The notes under the pieces are model-generated. The model did no database searches. It was not told the DNA's origin and was given only the letters and a program-made list of their open reading frames with translations. This document shows positions 6,771 to 13,895 of a stretch of 18,266 nucleotides of DNA, one piece after another. Made by a program: the position numbers and the translations under genes. This stretch comes from an uncultured Acetatifactor sp. (GTDB taxonomy: Bacteria > Bacillota > Clostridia > Lachnospirales > Lachnospiraceae). How positions within the stretch are numbered: the stretch's first letter is position 1; each line of letters begins with the position of its first letter. The stretch lies in NCBI GenBank assembly GCA_910586485.1, contig CAJUIA010000050.1, forward strand, positions 1-18,266, written 5' to 3'.

Positions 6771-7022
6771 GATAATTATGCTCCTTAAAATATATTTGTA
6801 ATGCCGGCAGTATATATTCAATATATTCAATGAATGAAAAAGGGTGAAAGCAATGGTAATGAGGAAAAAGAAAATCAAAAATATGACAGGCAGGTGTCAG
6901 GATATATGTGGTAAAATAAATTGGTAAAGATGGTTGTCAAATGTCCTGCGGCAGGCGCAGTGGCTAAAACGCTGTTTAGACATTGACGTTGGCGGGAAAC
7001 ATGTATTAGGAGGAATAAAAAT
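6771..7022. other. Divergent intergenic region, DUF305 and ClbS/DfsB
   Basis: An AT-rich stretch with no convincing gene. On the minus strand it holds a direct repeat, TTGAATATA twice in a row (about 6813-6830), close to the DUF305 ribosome site. It must carry the divergent promoters, but no pair of boxes with good spacing stands out. The ClbS/DfsB ribosome site AGGAGG is near 7008-7013. Confidence 0.4.
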
Positions 7023-7598
7023 ATGGGAAGACCTGTTACAAAATCGGAGCTGCTGAGCGCGGCGGCAGAAAATTATGAGGAAATGAACAAGATGATTTCT
7101 TCGATGACGGAAAAGGAATTATCCACGCCCTTTGATTTTCCGGGCAAAAAGGAGGCGCACTGGACAAGGGACAGGAATGTCAGGGATATTCTGGTACATT
7201 TGTATGAATGGCACATGCTGCTGCTGAATTGGGTGCGGGCAAACCAAAAGGGAGAGGAACAGACTTTTTTGCCGGAGCCTTATAATTGGAAGACTTACGG
7301 GGCTATGAATGTGGAATTTTGGAAAAAGCATCAGGGTACTTCGTTGGAGCAGGCGGTGGAAATGCTGGCAGGCTCACATCGGGAGGTGATGAAGCTGGCG
7401 GAAAGCTTTTCCAATGAGGACCTGTTTACAAAGGGAGCGTTCAAATGGGTGGGGGGAAGCACGCTCGGCTCCTATTTTGTAAGCAATACATCAAGTCATT
7501 ATGCCTGGGCGATGAAGAAGCTCAAGGCTCACAGAAAAAACTGCGGTCAGAATTCCAAGATCTGCTATACCGGTGCGCGCGGGCAGGACGAAGCATGA
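7023..7598 (+). CDS. ClbS/DfsB family four-helix bundle protein
   Basis: A 191-residue protein of the DinB-like ClbS/DfsB family (formerly DUF1706). The named members are ClbS, a colibactin self-resistance cyclopropane hydrolase, and DfsB; most relatives have no known substrate. Visible features are the opening RPVTKSELLSAAAENYEEM, the helix DRNVRDILVHLYEWHMLLLNW (about 49-69) with a conserved His-x-x-x-Trp-His pattern, the central LPEPYNWKTYGAMNVEFWKKHQG (about 82-104) and the late STLGSYFVSNTSSHYAWAMKKL segment. The C-terminal tail after KKLK is polar and probably disordered. A strong AGGAGG site precedes the ATG. It is not in a colibactin-like cluster, so the role is open. Confidence 0.88.
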   Translation: MGRPVTKSELLSAAAENYEEMNKMISSMTEKELSTPFDFPGKKEAHWTRDRNVRDILVHLYEWHMLLLNWVRANQKGEEQTFLPEPYNWKTYGAMNVEFWKKHQGTSLEQAVEMLAGSHREVMKLAESFSNEDLFTKGAFKWVGGSTLGSYFVSNTSSHYAWAMKKLKAHRKNCGQNSKICYTGARGQDEA

Positions 7599-7608
7599 CT
7601 TGCGGTAT

Positions 7609-7652
7609 TTAAGGAATTGTTAAGAATTTGGTAAAGACAGTTAGGATTTGAG
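7609..7652 (+). promoter_or_regulatory. Four tandem 11-bp direct repeats upstream of the regulator gene
   Basis: Four units in register: TTAAGGAATTG, TTAAGAATTTG, GTAAAGACAGT and TAGGATTTGAG. A matching array lies at 9687-9730. OmpR-type regulators bind as tandem dimers to direct repeats spaced 10-11 bases, so this is the probable binding site of the response regulator at 7743 (autoregulation). The third unit, GTAAAGACAGT, differs in one base from its partner at the second site. Confidence 0.7.
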
Positions 7653-7662
7653 GTGATATGAT
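7634..7662 (+). promoter_or_regulatory. Putative promoter of the two-component system
   Basis: AAGACA (7634-7639), 17 bases, then TATGAT (7657-7662). The -35 is embedded in the third 11-bp repeat, the arrangement expected for a class II activator. The leader to the regulator ATG is about 75 bases. Confidence 0.55.
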
Positions 7663-7742
7663 AATTGCAGAGCTTCGAGGCGGCAGGATGATCAAAAGTG
7701 CCAATACTGCCGGAGATTTTAAAGAGGCCGGGAGAGATATGG

Positions 7743-8432
7743 ATGAAGTATGATTGCCTAATCATAGATGATGAAAAAATGCTGGCGGACAGCACTGCAG
7801 AGTATTTTAACCTGTTTGATGTGAGAACGGCGGTGGCATACAGCGTCTCCGAATGCCGCGCATTTTTCCGGGAAAACACGGCGGAGCTTCTGCTTTTGGA
7901 CATCAATCTGGGGGACGGCAGCGGATTTGAGCTTTGTAGAGAGCTGCGCAGAACAATGGAAATTCCCATCCTTTTTATTTCTGCAAGATCCAGTGATGAT
8001 GATAAGATCATTGCCCTGAATATCGGCGGTGACGACTATATTCAGAAACCTTATACTTTGGGAGTGCTTCTGGCAAAGGTGAAGGTGGTTTTAAAAAGAT
8101 ACGGGCAGGGCAGCCACAGGGTGGAATACTCGGACGGAAGGCTGTTGGTGAACCCGGATGCCAAGCAGGTACGAGTAAATGACATGCCTGTCAGGCTGAC
8201 GGCACTGGAATTTAAGCTGCTGTGGTATTTAATAGAAAACGGGAACAGGGTGGTATCCAAGCAGGAGCTTTTTGAGAAAGTCTGGGAGGATAAATTTACC
8301 GGGGACGGGACGCTCAACGTACATATTCGGAGGATCAGAGAGGCCATCGAGCAGGAGCCGAATAACCCTGTATATATTACTACCGTGTGGGGGGACGGCT
8401 ATAAATTCAACGGAGGCGGAAGCGAAATATGA
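7743..8432 (+). CDS. OmpR/PhoB family response regulator
   Basis: 229 residues. The receiver domain (1-about 115) has the acidic pair Asp9-Asp10, the phospho-acceptor Asp53 in LLLLDINLGDGSGF, the conserved Ser in FISARSS, and Lys in DDYIQKPYT. A winged-helix DNA-binding domain follows (about 130-229), with VRLTALEFKLLWYLIENGNRVVSKQELFEKVW, LNVHIRRIREAI and the terminal TTVWGDGYKF. It relays the signal from the overlapping histidine kinase and probably controls the ABC operon downstream. The start at 7743 has GGAGAG (7731-7736) six bases upstream; a longer reading from 7698 adds residues before the usual family N-terminus. Probably autoregulated through the repeats at 7609-7652. Confidence 0.93.
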   Translation: MKYDCLIIDDEKMLADSTAEYFNLFDVRTAVAYSVSECRAFFRENTAELLLLDINLGDGSGFELCRELRRTMEIPILFISARSSDDDKIIALNIGGDDYIQKPYTLGVLLAKVKVVLKRYGQGSHRVEYSDGRLLVNPDAKQVRVNDMPVRLTALEFKLLWYLIENGNRVVSKQELFEKVWEDKFTGDGTLNVHIRRIREAIEQEPNNPVYITTVWGDGYKFNGGGSEI

Positions 8433-9712
8433 AGAGATGGGGAGTCCTGATCGGTACGGGAGTATTCCTGGCGATCGAGCTGATTGCAGTAGTCTTTCTT
8501 GGAGTCGGGGACAGGCTGCAGGTACAGGATACGGTTGCCGTGAACGAGATATTACGGTCCGTGGAGGCGGACTGGGGAGACATGGGGAATCACAGGAGCA
8601 TCGGGGGTGCAGCATATGTTGTGACAGACCTTAAGGGTAATGTGCTTTTTACGACGCGGGAAGGGCTAAGCGAAAGCGTGAATGCAGGGATTGCCCACAG
8701 GGATACGCTGCTTGATATTTATGCGGAGGGTGAGCCGGCAGGGAAATTAATTATCTGGAATGAGGGAGCGGAGGCACTGCAGGCGGGAAAGCAGCGTGCC
8801 GCCGCTGTTTTTGCAATCGGAATTTTGCTGCAGGGCTGTGTGTGCGGCGGCTATATGTTTTACCTGCAGAGAAAGGTGATAAGGCCATTCCGTGGGATGA
8901 AGGAATTTGCGGAAAGGGTTGCAGGCGGGAATCTGGACGTTCCGCTGAAGATGGATCGGGAGAATATTTTCGGGGCGTTTACGGAGAGCTTTGACATTAT
9001 GCGCTCAGAGTTAAAAAGGGCCAGGCTTGCAGAGGCGGAAGCAAAAGCCGAAAAGAAGGAGCTGGTGGCAAAGCTTTCCCATGATATTAAGACGCCTGTA
9101 GCCAGCATCCGGGCAGCGTCGGAGGTGGGACTTGCACTGTCCGAGACCTGCCGTCAGCAGGAAATCTATTCAAGCATCATTGCGAAAGCCGATCAGATCA
9201 ATGCTTTGATTACAAACCTTTTTTCTGCTGCGCTGGAAGAGCTGAGCAGATTATCCGTGACGCCTTCCGATATGGACAGCAGGGAATTAAGGAATATGCT
9301 GGAAAATGCAGATTATTTACATCGTGCCGAGATTCCGGAAGTTCCCGGCTGTCTGGTTTATGCGGATCAGCTGCGTCTGCAGCAGGTTTTTGACAATATT
9401 TTTGCCAATTCTTATAAATATGCCAATACCGGGATGAAGGTTTCTTTCCTGAAGGATGCCCGGTCACTGAGCATTTCCATTGAGGATGAGGGAGGCGGTG
9501 TGAAGAATGAAGAGCTGCCGCTGATAAAAGAAAAGTTTAAGCGGGGAAGCGGCGTGGGAAATGTGGAAGGAGCGGGATTAGGCTTATATCTTGCAGATTT
9601 TTTTTTAAAGGAGATGCAGGGAGAGCTGAATGTAAAAAACGGCCGGCTGGGACTGACGGTGACGGTTAAAATCTGTTTGAGCGGATTTAAGAAATCTGTA
9701 AGGAACCCATAA
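8429..9712 (+). CDS. Sensor histidine kinase
   Basis: 427 residues. Two membrane spans (about 5-27 and 122-146) flank a roughly 95-residue external sensor domain; then a HAMP linker (about 147-200) and a coiled helix rich in Ala, Glu and Lys. The catalytic core follows: H-box KLSHDIKTPVASIRA (215-229) with phospho-His218, N-box NIFANSYKY (323-331), G1 DEGGGV (353-358) and G2 GAGLGLYL (381-388). It overlaps the response regulator by four bases (ATGA), so the two are translationally coupled. Placed before an FtsX-type ABC exporter, it probably senses an envelope stress or a peptide, but the signal cannot be read from sequence. Its last codons overlap the second regulator-binding array. Confidence 0.93.
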   Translation: MKRWGVLIGTGVFLAIELIAVVFLGVGDRLQVQDTVAVNEILRSVEADWGDMGNHRSIGGAAYVVTDLKGNVLFTTREGLSESVNAGIAHRDTLLDIYAEGEPAGKLIIWNEGAEALQAGKQRAAAVFAIGILLQGCVCGGYMFYLQRKVIRPFRGMKEFAERVAGGNLDVPLKMDRENIFGAFTESFDIMRSELKRARLAEAEAKAEKKELVAKLSHDIKTPVASIRAASEVGLALSETCRQQEIYSSIIAKADQINALITNLFSAALEELSRLSVTPSDMDSRELRNMLENADYLHRAEIPEVPGCLVYADQLRLQQVFDNIFANSYKYANTGMKVSFLKDARSLSISIEDEGGGVKNEELPLIKEKFKRGSGVGNVEGAGLGLYLADFFLKEMQGELNVKNGRLGLTVTVKICLSGFKKSVRNP

Positions 9713-9730
9713 AGACAGTTAAGGATTCTC
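9687..9730 (+). promoter_or_regulatory. Four tandem 11-bp direct repeats upstream of the ABC operon
   Basis: TTAAGAAATCT, GTAAGGAACCC, ATAAAGACAGT and TAAGGATTCTC, in the same register as the array at 7609-7652; TAAAGACAGTTA is shared by both. The array overlaps the 3' end of the kinase gene. It is the likely target of the response regulator for turning on the transporter. Confidence 0.7.
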
Positions 9731-9740
9731 AAAGTAAACT
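9712..9740 (+). promoter_or_regulatory. Putative promoter of the ABC operon
   Basis: AAGACA (9712-9717), 17 bases, then TAAACT (9735-9740). Box position relative to the repeat array is the same as at the regulator promoter, which supports both calls. The -10 is a weak match, as is usual for an activator-dependent promoter. Confidence 0.5.
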
Positions 9741-9757
9741 AGTGTACAGCACACTAG
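9739..9757 (+). other. Inverted repeat in the ABC operon leader
   Basis: CTAGTGT (9739-9745) and ACACTAG (9751-9757), a perfect 7-bp inverted repeat around ACAGC, starting at the -10 box and ending about 16 bases before the ribosome site. It could be an operator for a second regulator or a 5' stem of the mRNA. Confidence 0.5.
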
Positions 9758-9785
9758 AGATCAAAATGCAAAGGGAGGCTTCTAC

Positions 9786-10544
9786 ATGGAAGAAATACTT
9801 TTAAAAACCGAAAGCTTGAGCAAATCCTTTTCTAACGGCGGGGACTTACAGCACGTACTCAAAAATATTGATCTGGAGCTGTATAAGGGAGACTTTACCG
9901 TGATTATGGGCGCCAGCGGAGCCGGAAAATCCACACTGCTGTACGCTCTCTCCGGGATGGACACACCTTCTCTGGGCAGGATCACTTTTGGAGACCAGGT
10001 TATATCCGATTTGTCTACAGACGGGCTGGCAGTATTTCGCAGGAAACACTGCGGATTTGTGTTTCAGCAGATTTATCTGATTGATAGCATGAGCGTTATG
10101 GATAATGTGATGGCGGCAGGACTGCTGGTAAGCAAGGATAAGAGAGCGCTGGCTGAAAAAGCGGAGGAACTGTTTCGGGCGGTGGATATTCAAAAGGAAA
10201 TACAAAGAAAATTTCCCGCACAGCTTTCCGGAGGGGAAGCCCAGCGGGTGGGAATGGTGCGGGCGCTGATTAATTCGCCGGAGATTCTTTTTGCAGACGA
10301 GCCCACGGGTGCCCTGAATTCCAAAACGGGGCTGGATGTCCTGAATACGCTTACGAAATTTAATGAGGAAGGTCAGAGCATCGTTATGGTGACTCATGAT
10401 GTGCGTTCCGCACGCAGGGGTAATCGCATTCTGTATTTAAAGGACGGTGCGATTCTGGGGGACTGCCGCCTGGGCAGGTATGTTCATGGGGATGAGGAAC
10501 GTCATAAAAGGCTGACGGCGTTTTTGGAAGAAATGGGGTGGTAG
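9786..10544 (+). CDS. ABC transporter ATP-binding protein (MacB/LolD type)
   Basis: 252 residues with all nucleotide-binding motifs: Walker A GASGAGKST (42-50), Q-loop FVFQQ (91-95), signature LSGGEAQR (147-154), Walker B ILFADEPTGALNS (167-179) and H-loop His204 in MVTHD. The sequence is of the class that pairs with FtsX-type permeases in mechanotransmitting exporters (type VII ABC). It powers the permease encoded next, with only one base between stop and GTG start. AGGGAGG (9772-9778) lies seven bases before the ATG. Peptide or lipid extrusion, or antibiotic-peptide resistance, are the usual roles for such regulator-linked pairs; the substrate is not evident. Confidence 0.95.
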   Translation: MEEILLKTESLSKSFSNGGDLQHVLKNIDLELYKGDFTVIMGASGAGKSTLLYALSGMDTPSLGRITFGDQVISDLSTDGLAVFRRKHCGFVFQQIYLIDSMSVMDNVMAAGLLVSKDKRALAEKAEELFRAVDIQKEIQRKFPAQLSGGEAQRVGMVRALINSPEILFADEPTGALNSKTGLDVLNTLTKFNEEGQSIVMVTHDVRSARRGNRILYLKDGAILGDCRLGRYVHGDEERHKRLTAFLEEMGW

Positions 10545-10545
10545 T

Positions 10546-12912
10546 GTGAAGAGAGTTTGTAGAAATAAAAGTATTTTATTTGCGCGTTCCAACATCAGGA
10601 GGTCCAGAGGGCAGACTGCGGCCGTGGCTGTACTGACCATGATCGCGGCGGTGATGATGAATTTATGGCTGATGCTTTCGATAGATTATAAACAGAATTT
10701 CGAGCGCTGCCACGACAGGCTTAACGACGGTCATGTCAATTTGATTGCAGGATGCGAGGAAGAAGATTTTTGTAATTACCTTGAGGAGGTCCTGCGTGAA
10801 GATCCTCAAGTTACGGAATATGGTATCACAAATGCGATTTATACGGGGGGTGTATTTTCATATGGCACCGGTGAGGTTTCTCAAAATATGGTGGTATTGG
10901 AAAAAGAGACGGCGCTTTCCCGAAAAACAGGGAAATTTGAAATTATGGAAGAGAGCGGGGAAAAAAGCGGAATTTATCTGCCCATGCTTTACGGAACCGG
11001 GAACAATTACGCGGTGGGTGACTCCATCGAAATTTCCTTTAATAACGAAAAGGTCCAATATACAATATGCGGATTTTTCAACAGTGCAATGACGGGATCC
11101 CATAACTGCGGAATGCTTACACTTTTGCTTACGGAGGATAAATACAGGGAGCTTGCCGAAAAAGGCAGTGCGGTAAAAGCCGTGTATACCTCTGTGCGAA
11201 TCACAGATCCGGACCGGGGGGAAAGCTTTGACGCGTCCTTGAAGGATGCAATTTATAAAAAATATCCCAATGTTCCTGCTTTGAGCAATTATTATGAGAT
11301 GATTACTACAAGCCGATATATTTCACAGCTGATCTGTGCGGGAATCTTAAGTGCCATGGCATTCTTTGTGCTGATGATCGGTGTGGTGGTGATTGCCTCA
11401 AACGTGGCTAATTATATTCAGGAAAACATGCAGAATCTTGGGGTGCTGAAAGCGGTTGGCTATACGGGCGGACAGCTGGTGTTCTCTCTGATGATACAGT
11501 TTTCCGGTATATCTGCCGTTGCCGCGGCTGCAGGGGCAGGGCTTTCTTATTATTTCTTTTTTCCGGTAAACAGGATGATGATTGCGCAGACAGGCATTCC
11601 TTATCAGGTAAAGTTCCTGCCCCGACCCTTTGCCATCACGGTGCTTTGCATTTCCGGCATTGTTGCTGCCGCGGTGTATTTGTCTGCCGTGAAAATACGA
11701 AAAATAGAGCCGATCACTGCCATTCGCGGGGGAATTGCCACCCATGATTTTAAGAAGGACCCTCTGCCGTTATCAAAGACATCACTGCCCCTTAATCTGG
11801 CGCTGGCCATGAAAACCACTTTTTCGGGGATGAAGCGGAATGCGGCGGTATGTGTTACCATGCTTGTGCTGTCTCTGGTGCTGGTCTTTTCAACATTGAT
11901 GTTTGAAAATGCCATCATCAGTATCCAGCCCTTTGTGGACCTGATTTCAGGTGAAAGCGCGGATTCTGCCATCAATGTAGATGCCGGAATTGAAGATGAG
12001 TTTTTTGCAGCCATGAGCAGGGACAGCCGTGTGGAGAAGGTTTATTTATTCCATAAAGGAGCTGAAGTTTTGCACGTGGGCGGGGTTTCGCTGTTTGCGG
12101 CAGTCTCGGACAGCTATTCCAGGATGAATAATCCTGATCTGGTAATCAGCGGGCGGCTGCCGAAATTTAACAATGAAATGGTAATTGCCGCAAAATACGC
12201 GAAGGAAAATGAGCTGAAAATCGGTGACGAAATCGTAATCAGGGCAGAAAAAGGGGAGCAGACCTTTCTGATTGTGGGATACTGTCAGATCTCGGATTAT
12301 CTGGGGAAGGACTGCATGCTTACCAGAGAAGGCTATGAGCAGATCGGAAGCCTGCAGAATGTGACTTATTATCTGAATCTTAAGGAGGACGTGGATATTG
12401 ACGAGTTTAACGCACAGGTAACGGAGCGTTTTGGCGGCGATGTTTATTCCACATTTAATTTTATGTCGCTGATGGAGGGGACCGGCAGCGTATACGTTAC
12501 ACTGATTACGGTGATTGTGACGGCGATTGTGATTTTGAGTCTGATTATCATTATTTTATGTATGTATCTTTTAATCAGGATGCTGCTAAACAGCAAGAAG
12601 CGGGAGTACGGGATCCTCAAGGCATTGGGCTTTACCACAGGGCAGCTGGTTATGCAGACTGCATTGAGCTTTATGCCCTCGGTGATCCTCTCCACAGCAG
12701 TGGGAATTTTTTTAAGTACGCTGATTGTCAATCCGCTTGTGACGCTGTTTTTAGGCGGGCTGGGTATCGTGAAATGCAGCTTTTCCATACCGGCGGACCT
12801 TAATCTGGCAGCAGGAGCAGGGCTGGTATTGTTTGCCTTTGGAGCAGCCTGCTTAATGTCCCTGCGGGTGAAAAAAATCGTGCCCAGGGAGCTTTTAGGG
12901 GGAGAAGATTGA
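10546..12912 (+). CDS. FtsX-type ABC transporter permease
   Basis: 788 residues, GTG start with a purine-rich site upstream. There are two FtsX modules. The first has a span at about 24-46, an external domain of roughly 215 residues, then three spans (about 262-290, 310-340, 360-385). A fifth span (about 430-455), a second external domain of roughly 190 residues and three final spans follow. Two copies of the coupling segment LGVLKAVGYTGGQLV and YGILKALGFTTGQLV mark the duplicated FtsX domains facing the ATPase. The protein has eight spans rather than the ten of BceB, and external domains in both halves. It forms a transporter with the upstream ATPase, controlled by the adjacent two-component system. 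Confidence 0.93.
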   Translation: MKRVCRNKSILFARSNIRRSRGQTAAVAVLTMIAAVMMNLWLMLSIDYKQNFERCHDRLNDGHVNLIAGCEEEDFCNYLEEVLREDPQVTEYGITNAIYTGGVFSYGTGEVSQNMVVLEKETALSRKTGKFEIMEESGEKSGIYLPMLYGTGNNYAVGDSIEISFNNEKVQYTICGFFNSAMTGSHNCGMLTLLLTEDKYRELAEKGSAVKAVYTSVRITDPDRGESFDASLKDAIYKKYPNVPALSNYYEMITTSRYISQLICAGILSAMAFFVLMIGVVVIASNVANYIQENMQNLGVLKAVGYTGGQLVFSLMIQFSGISAVAAAAGAGLSYYFFFPVNRMMIAQTGIPYQVKFLPRPFAITVLCISGIVAAAVYLSAVKIRKIEPITAIRGGIATHDFKKDPLPLSKTSLPLNLALAMKTTFSGMKRNAAVCVTMLVLSLVLVFSTLMFENAIISIQPFVDLISGESADSAINVDAGIEDEFFAAMSRDSRVEKVYLFHKGAEVLHVGGVSLFAAVSDSYSRMNNPDLVISGRLPKFNNEMVIAAKYAKENELKIGDEIVIRAEKGEQTFLIVGYCQISDYLGKDCMLTREGYEQIGSLQNVTYYLNLKEDVDIDEFNAQVTERFGGDVYSTFNFMSLMEGTGSVYVTLITVIVTAIVILSLIIIILCMYLLIRMLLNSKKREYGILKALGFTTGQLVMQTALSFMPSVILSTAVGIFLSTLIVNPLVTLFLGGLGIVKCSFSIPADLNLAAGAGLVLFAFGAACLMSLRVKKIVPRELLGGED

Positions 12913-12991
12913 AAATTGAAATTTTCAATCTTGGAATTTGTGACGCTGCGCGTCCCAAAGTTCCCGCAGATTTAGATGCCGCTTGCGCGGC
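12907..12991 (+). other. Three successive hairpins between permease and peptidase genes
   Basis: GATTGAAAATT (12907-12917) with AATTTTCAATC (12920-12930) is a perfect 11-bp stem spanning the permease stop codon. It is followed by GACGC-TGC-GCGTC (12942-12954) and GCCGC-TTGC-GCGGC (12978-12991). None has a T-run, so full termination is unlikely. They may process or partly uncouple expression of the next gene. Confidence 0.6.
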
Positions 12992-13006
12992 GGAATAAGA
13001 GGAAAT

Positions 13007-13822
13007 ATGAAATATATGACATTTAATTCTTCCTGCTCGTATGCAGGTCTGGCAAATATGCTGGAATACCACGGAGTGGAAACAGAGGACCGACAGATTG
13101 CGCTGGACATGGGCCTGCCCTTTCTGTTTTCGAAGGAGGGGGACGTGTACAGCGCAGGGCCCATGCTGCAGACCGCAGAGTGGTTTCATCTTTATCTGAA
13201 GCCGCGGGGATTTCGGATGACAGAGACCAGTCTGTCAAGGGAGGCCGCAGGAGAATTCCTGCGGTCGATTCCCTGTGGGATGCTGGGTCTTACCGTCGAT
13301 GGCGGCGGCAGGCACGCCGTTGTTTACAGAGGCATGGCGGGGGGCCGATATGAGTTTTTGAATAATAAAAGACAGCATTCTCCGGAGCCGGATAGCCTGC
13401 TGCTGACGGAAGAGGAACTGCTTTCCAGGCTGAGTGATACGGCAGTGGTGGCTGTCATCGAAAGAGCGGAGCCGGAGCCGGTGCCGCTGGAGGAATATTT
13501 TCAAAGCTCCATAGAGGTGCTGGCAGGGTTGAAAAACGAGCTGTTTGCTTTTTGCGCCAAGGTGCGCAGCATGAAAGAACTGACAGAGGCTCGAAACAGG
13601 CTGTTTCGGGCGATTCTACTGGATGCCGTTACCATGCTGGAGCTGCTGGGGGAGAAGAGGCTGAGGGAAACGTTGCTGCAGCTTCAGCGGCGGCTGGTTA
13701 ATATTTTAAAGGAGGGAAAGCCCCAGATCCTTCAGGACCGAATGTCCATGGAGGCGCTGGGAGAAGCCATAGACGGGTATATGGAGTTGATCCGGGAGCA
13801 GATCCAGGCGGGACGGGCTTGA
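13007..13822 (+). CDS. Putative papain/C39-like cysteine peptidase, uncharacterised
   Basis: A 271-residue soluble protein with no clear signal peptide or membrane span. The N-terminal half has the order expected of a papain-like cysteine peptidase of the C39 type. Cys10 lies in NSSCSYAGLANMLEYHG, before the helix that normally carries the nucleophile. His103 is in GGGRHAVVYRGM and Asn119/Asn120 in YEFLNNKR. The second half (about 150-271) is helical, Leu/Glu/Arg-rich and possibly coiled, with no recognised domain. It could process or bind a peptide handled by the ABC system upstream, but it is not fused to the transporter as in classical C39 exporters. The start at 13007 has GAGGAAA just upstream. 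Fold call rests on motif order only. Confidence 0.6.
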   Translation: MKYMTFNSSCSYAGLANMLEYHGVETEDRQIALDMGLPFLFSKEGDVYSAGPMLQTAEWFHLYLKPRGFRMTETSLSREAAGEFLRSIPCGMLGLTVDGGGRHAVVYRGMAGGRYEFLNNKRQHSPEPDSLLLTEEELLSRLSDTAVVAVIERAEPEPVPLEEYFQSSIEVLAGLKNELFAFCAKVRSMKELTEARNRLFRAILLDAVTMLELLGEKRLRETLLQLQRRLVNILKEGKPQILQDRMSMEALGEAIDGYMELIREQIQAGRA

Positions 13823-13848
13823 CAAACTGTTATGGCGGCGCCTATTAT
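13819..13848 (+). promoter_or_regulatory. Near-consensus promoter for the polytopic membrane protein
   Basis: TTGACA (13819-13824, spanning the stop codon of the peptidase gene), 18 bases, TATTAT (13843-13848). It suggests that the downstream gene has its own promoter in addition to any read-through. Confidence 0.65.
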
Positions 13849-13895
13849 AAATGCAGGCAACACATCAAAAGCAGAAAAAATGAGGTAGGTACGTG

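Noticed and set aside
6249..6788. Plus-strand frames opposite the DUF305 gene
   Set aside because: They are antisense shadows; the minus-strand frame has both MIPHH signatures and a ribosome site.
9786..12912. Calling the ABC pair BceAB
   Set aside because: The permease has eight predicted spans with large external domains in both halves, not the ten-span BceB plan with one large loop.
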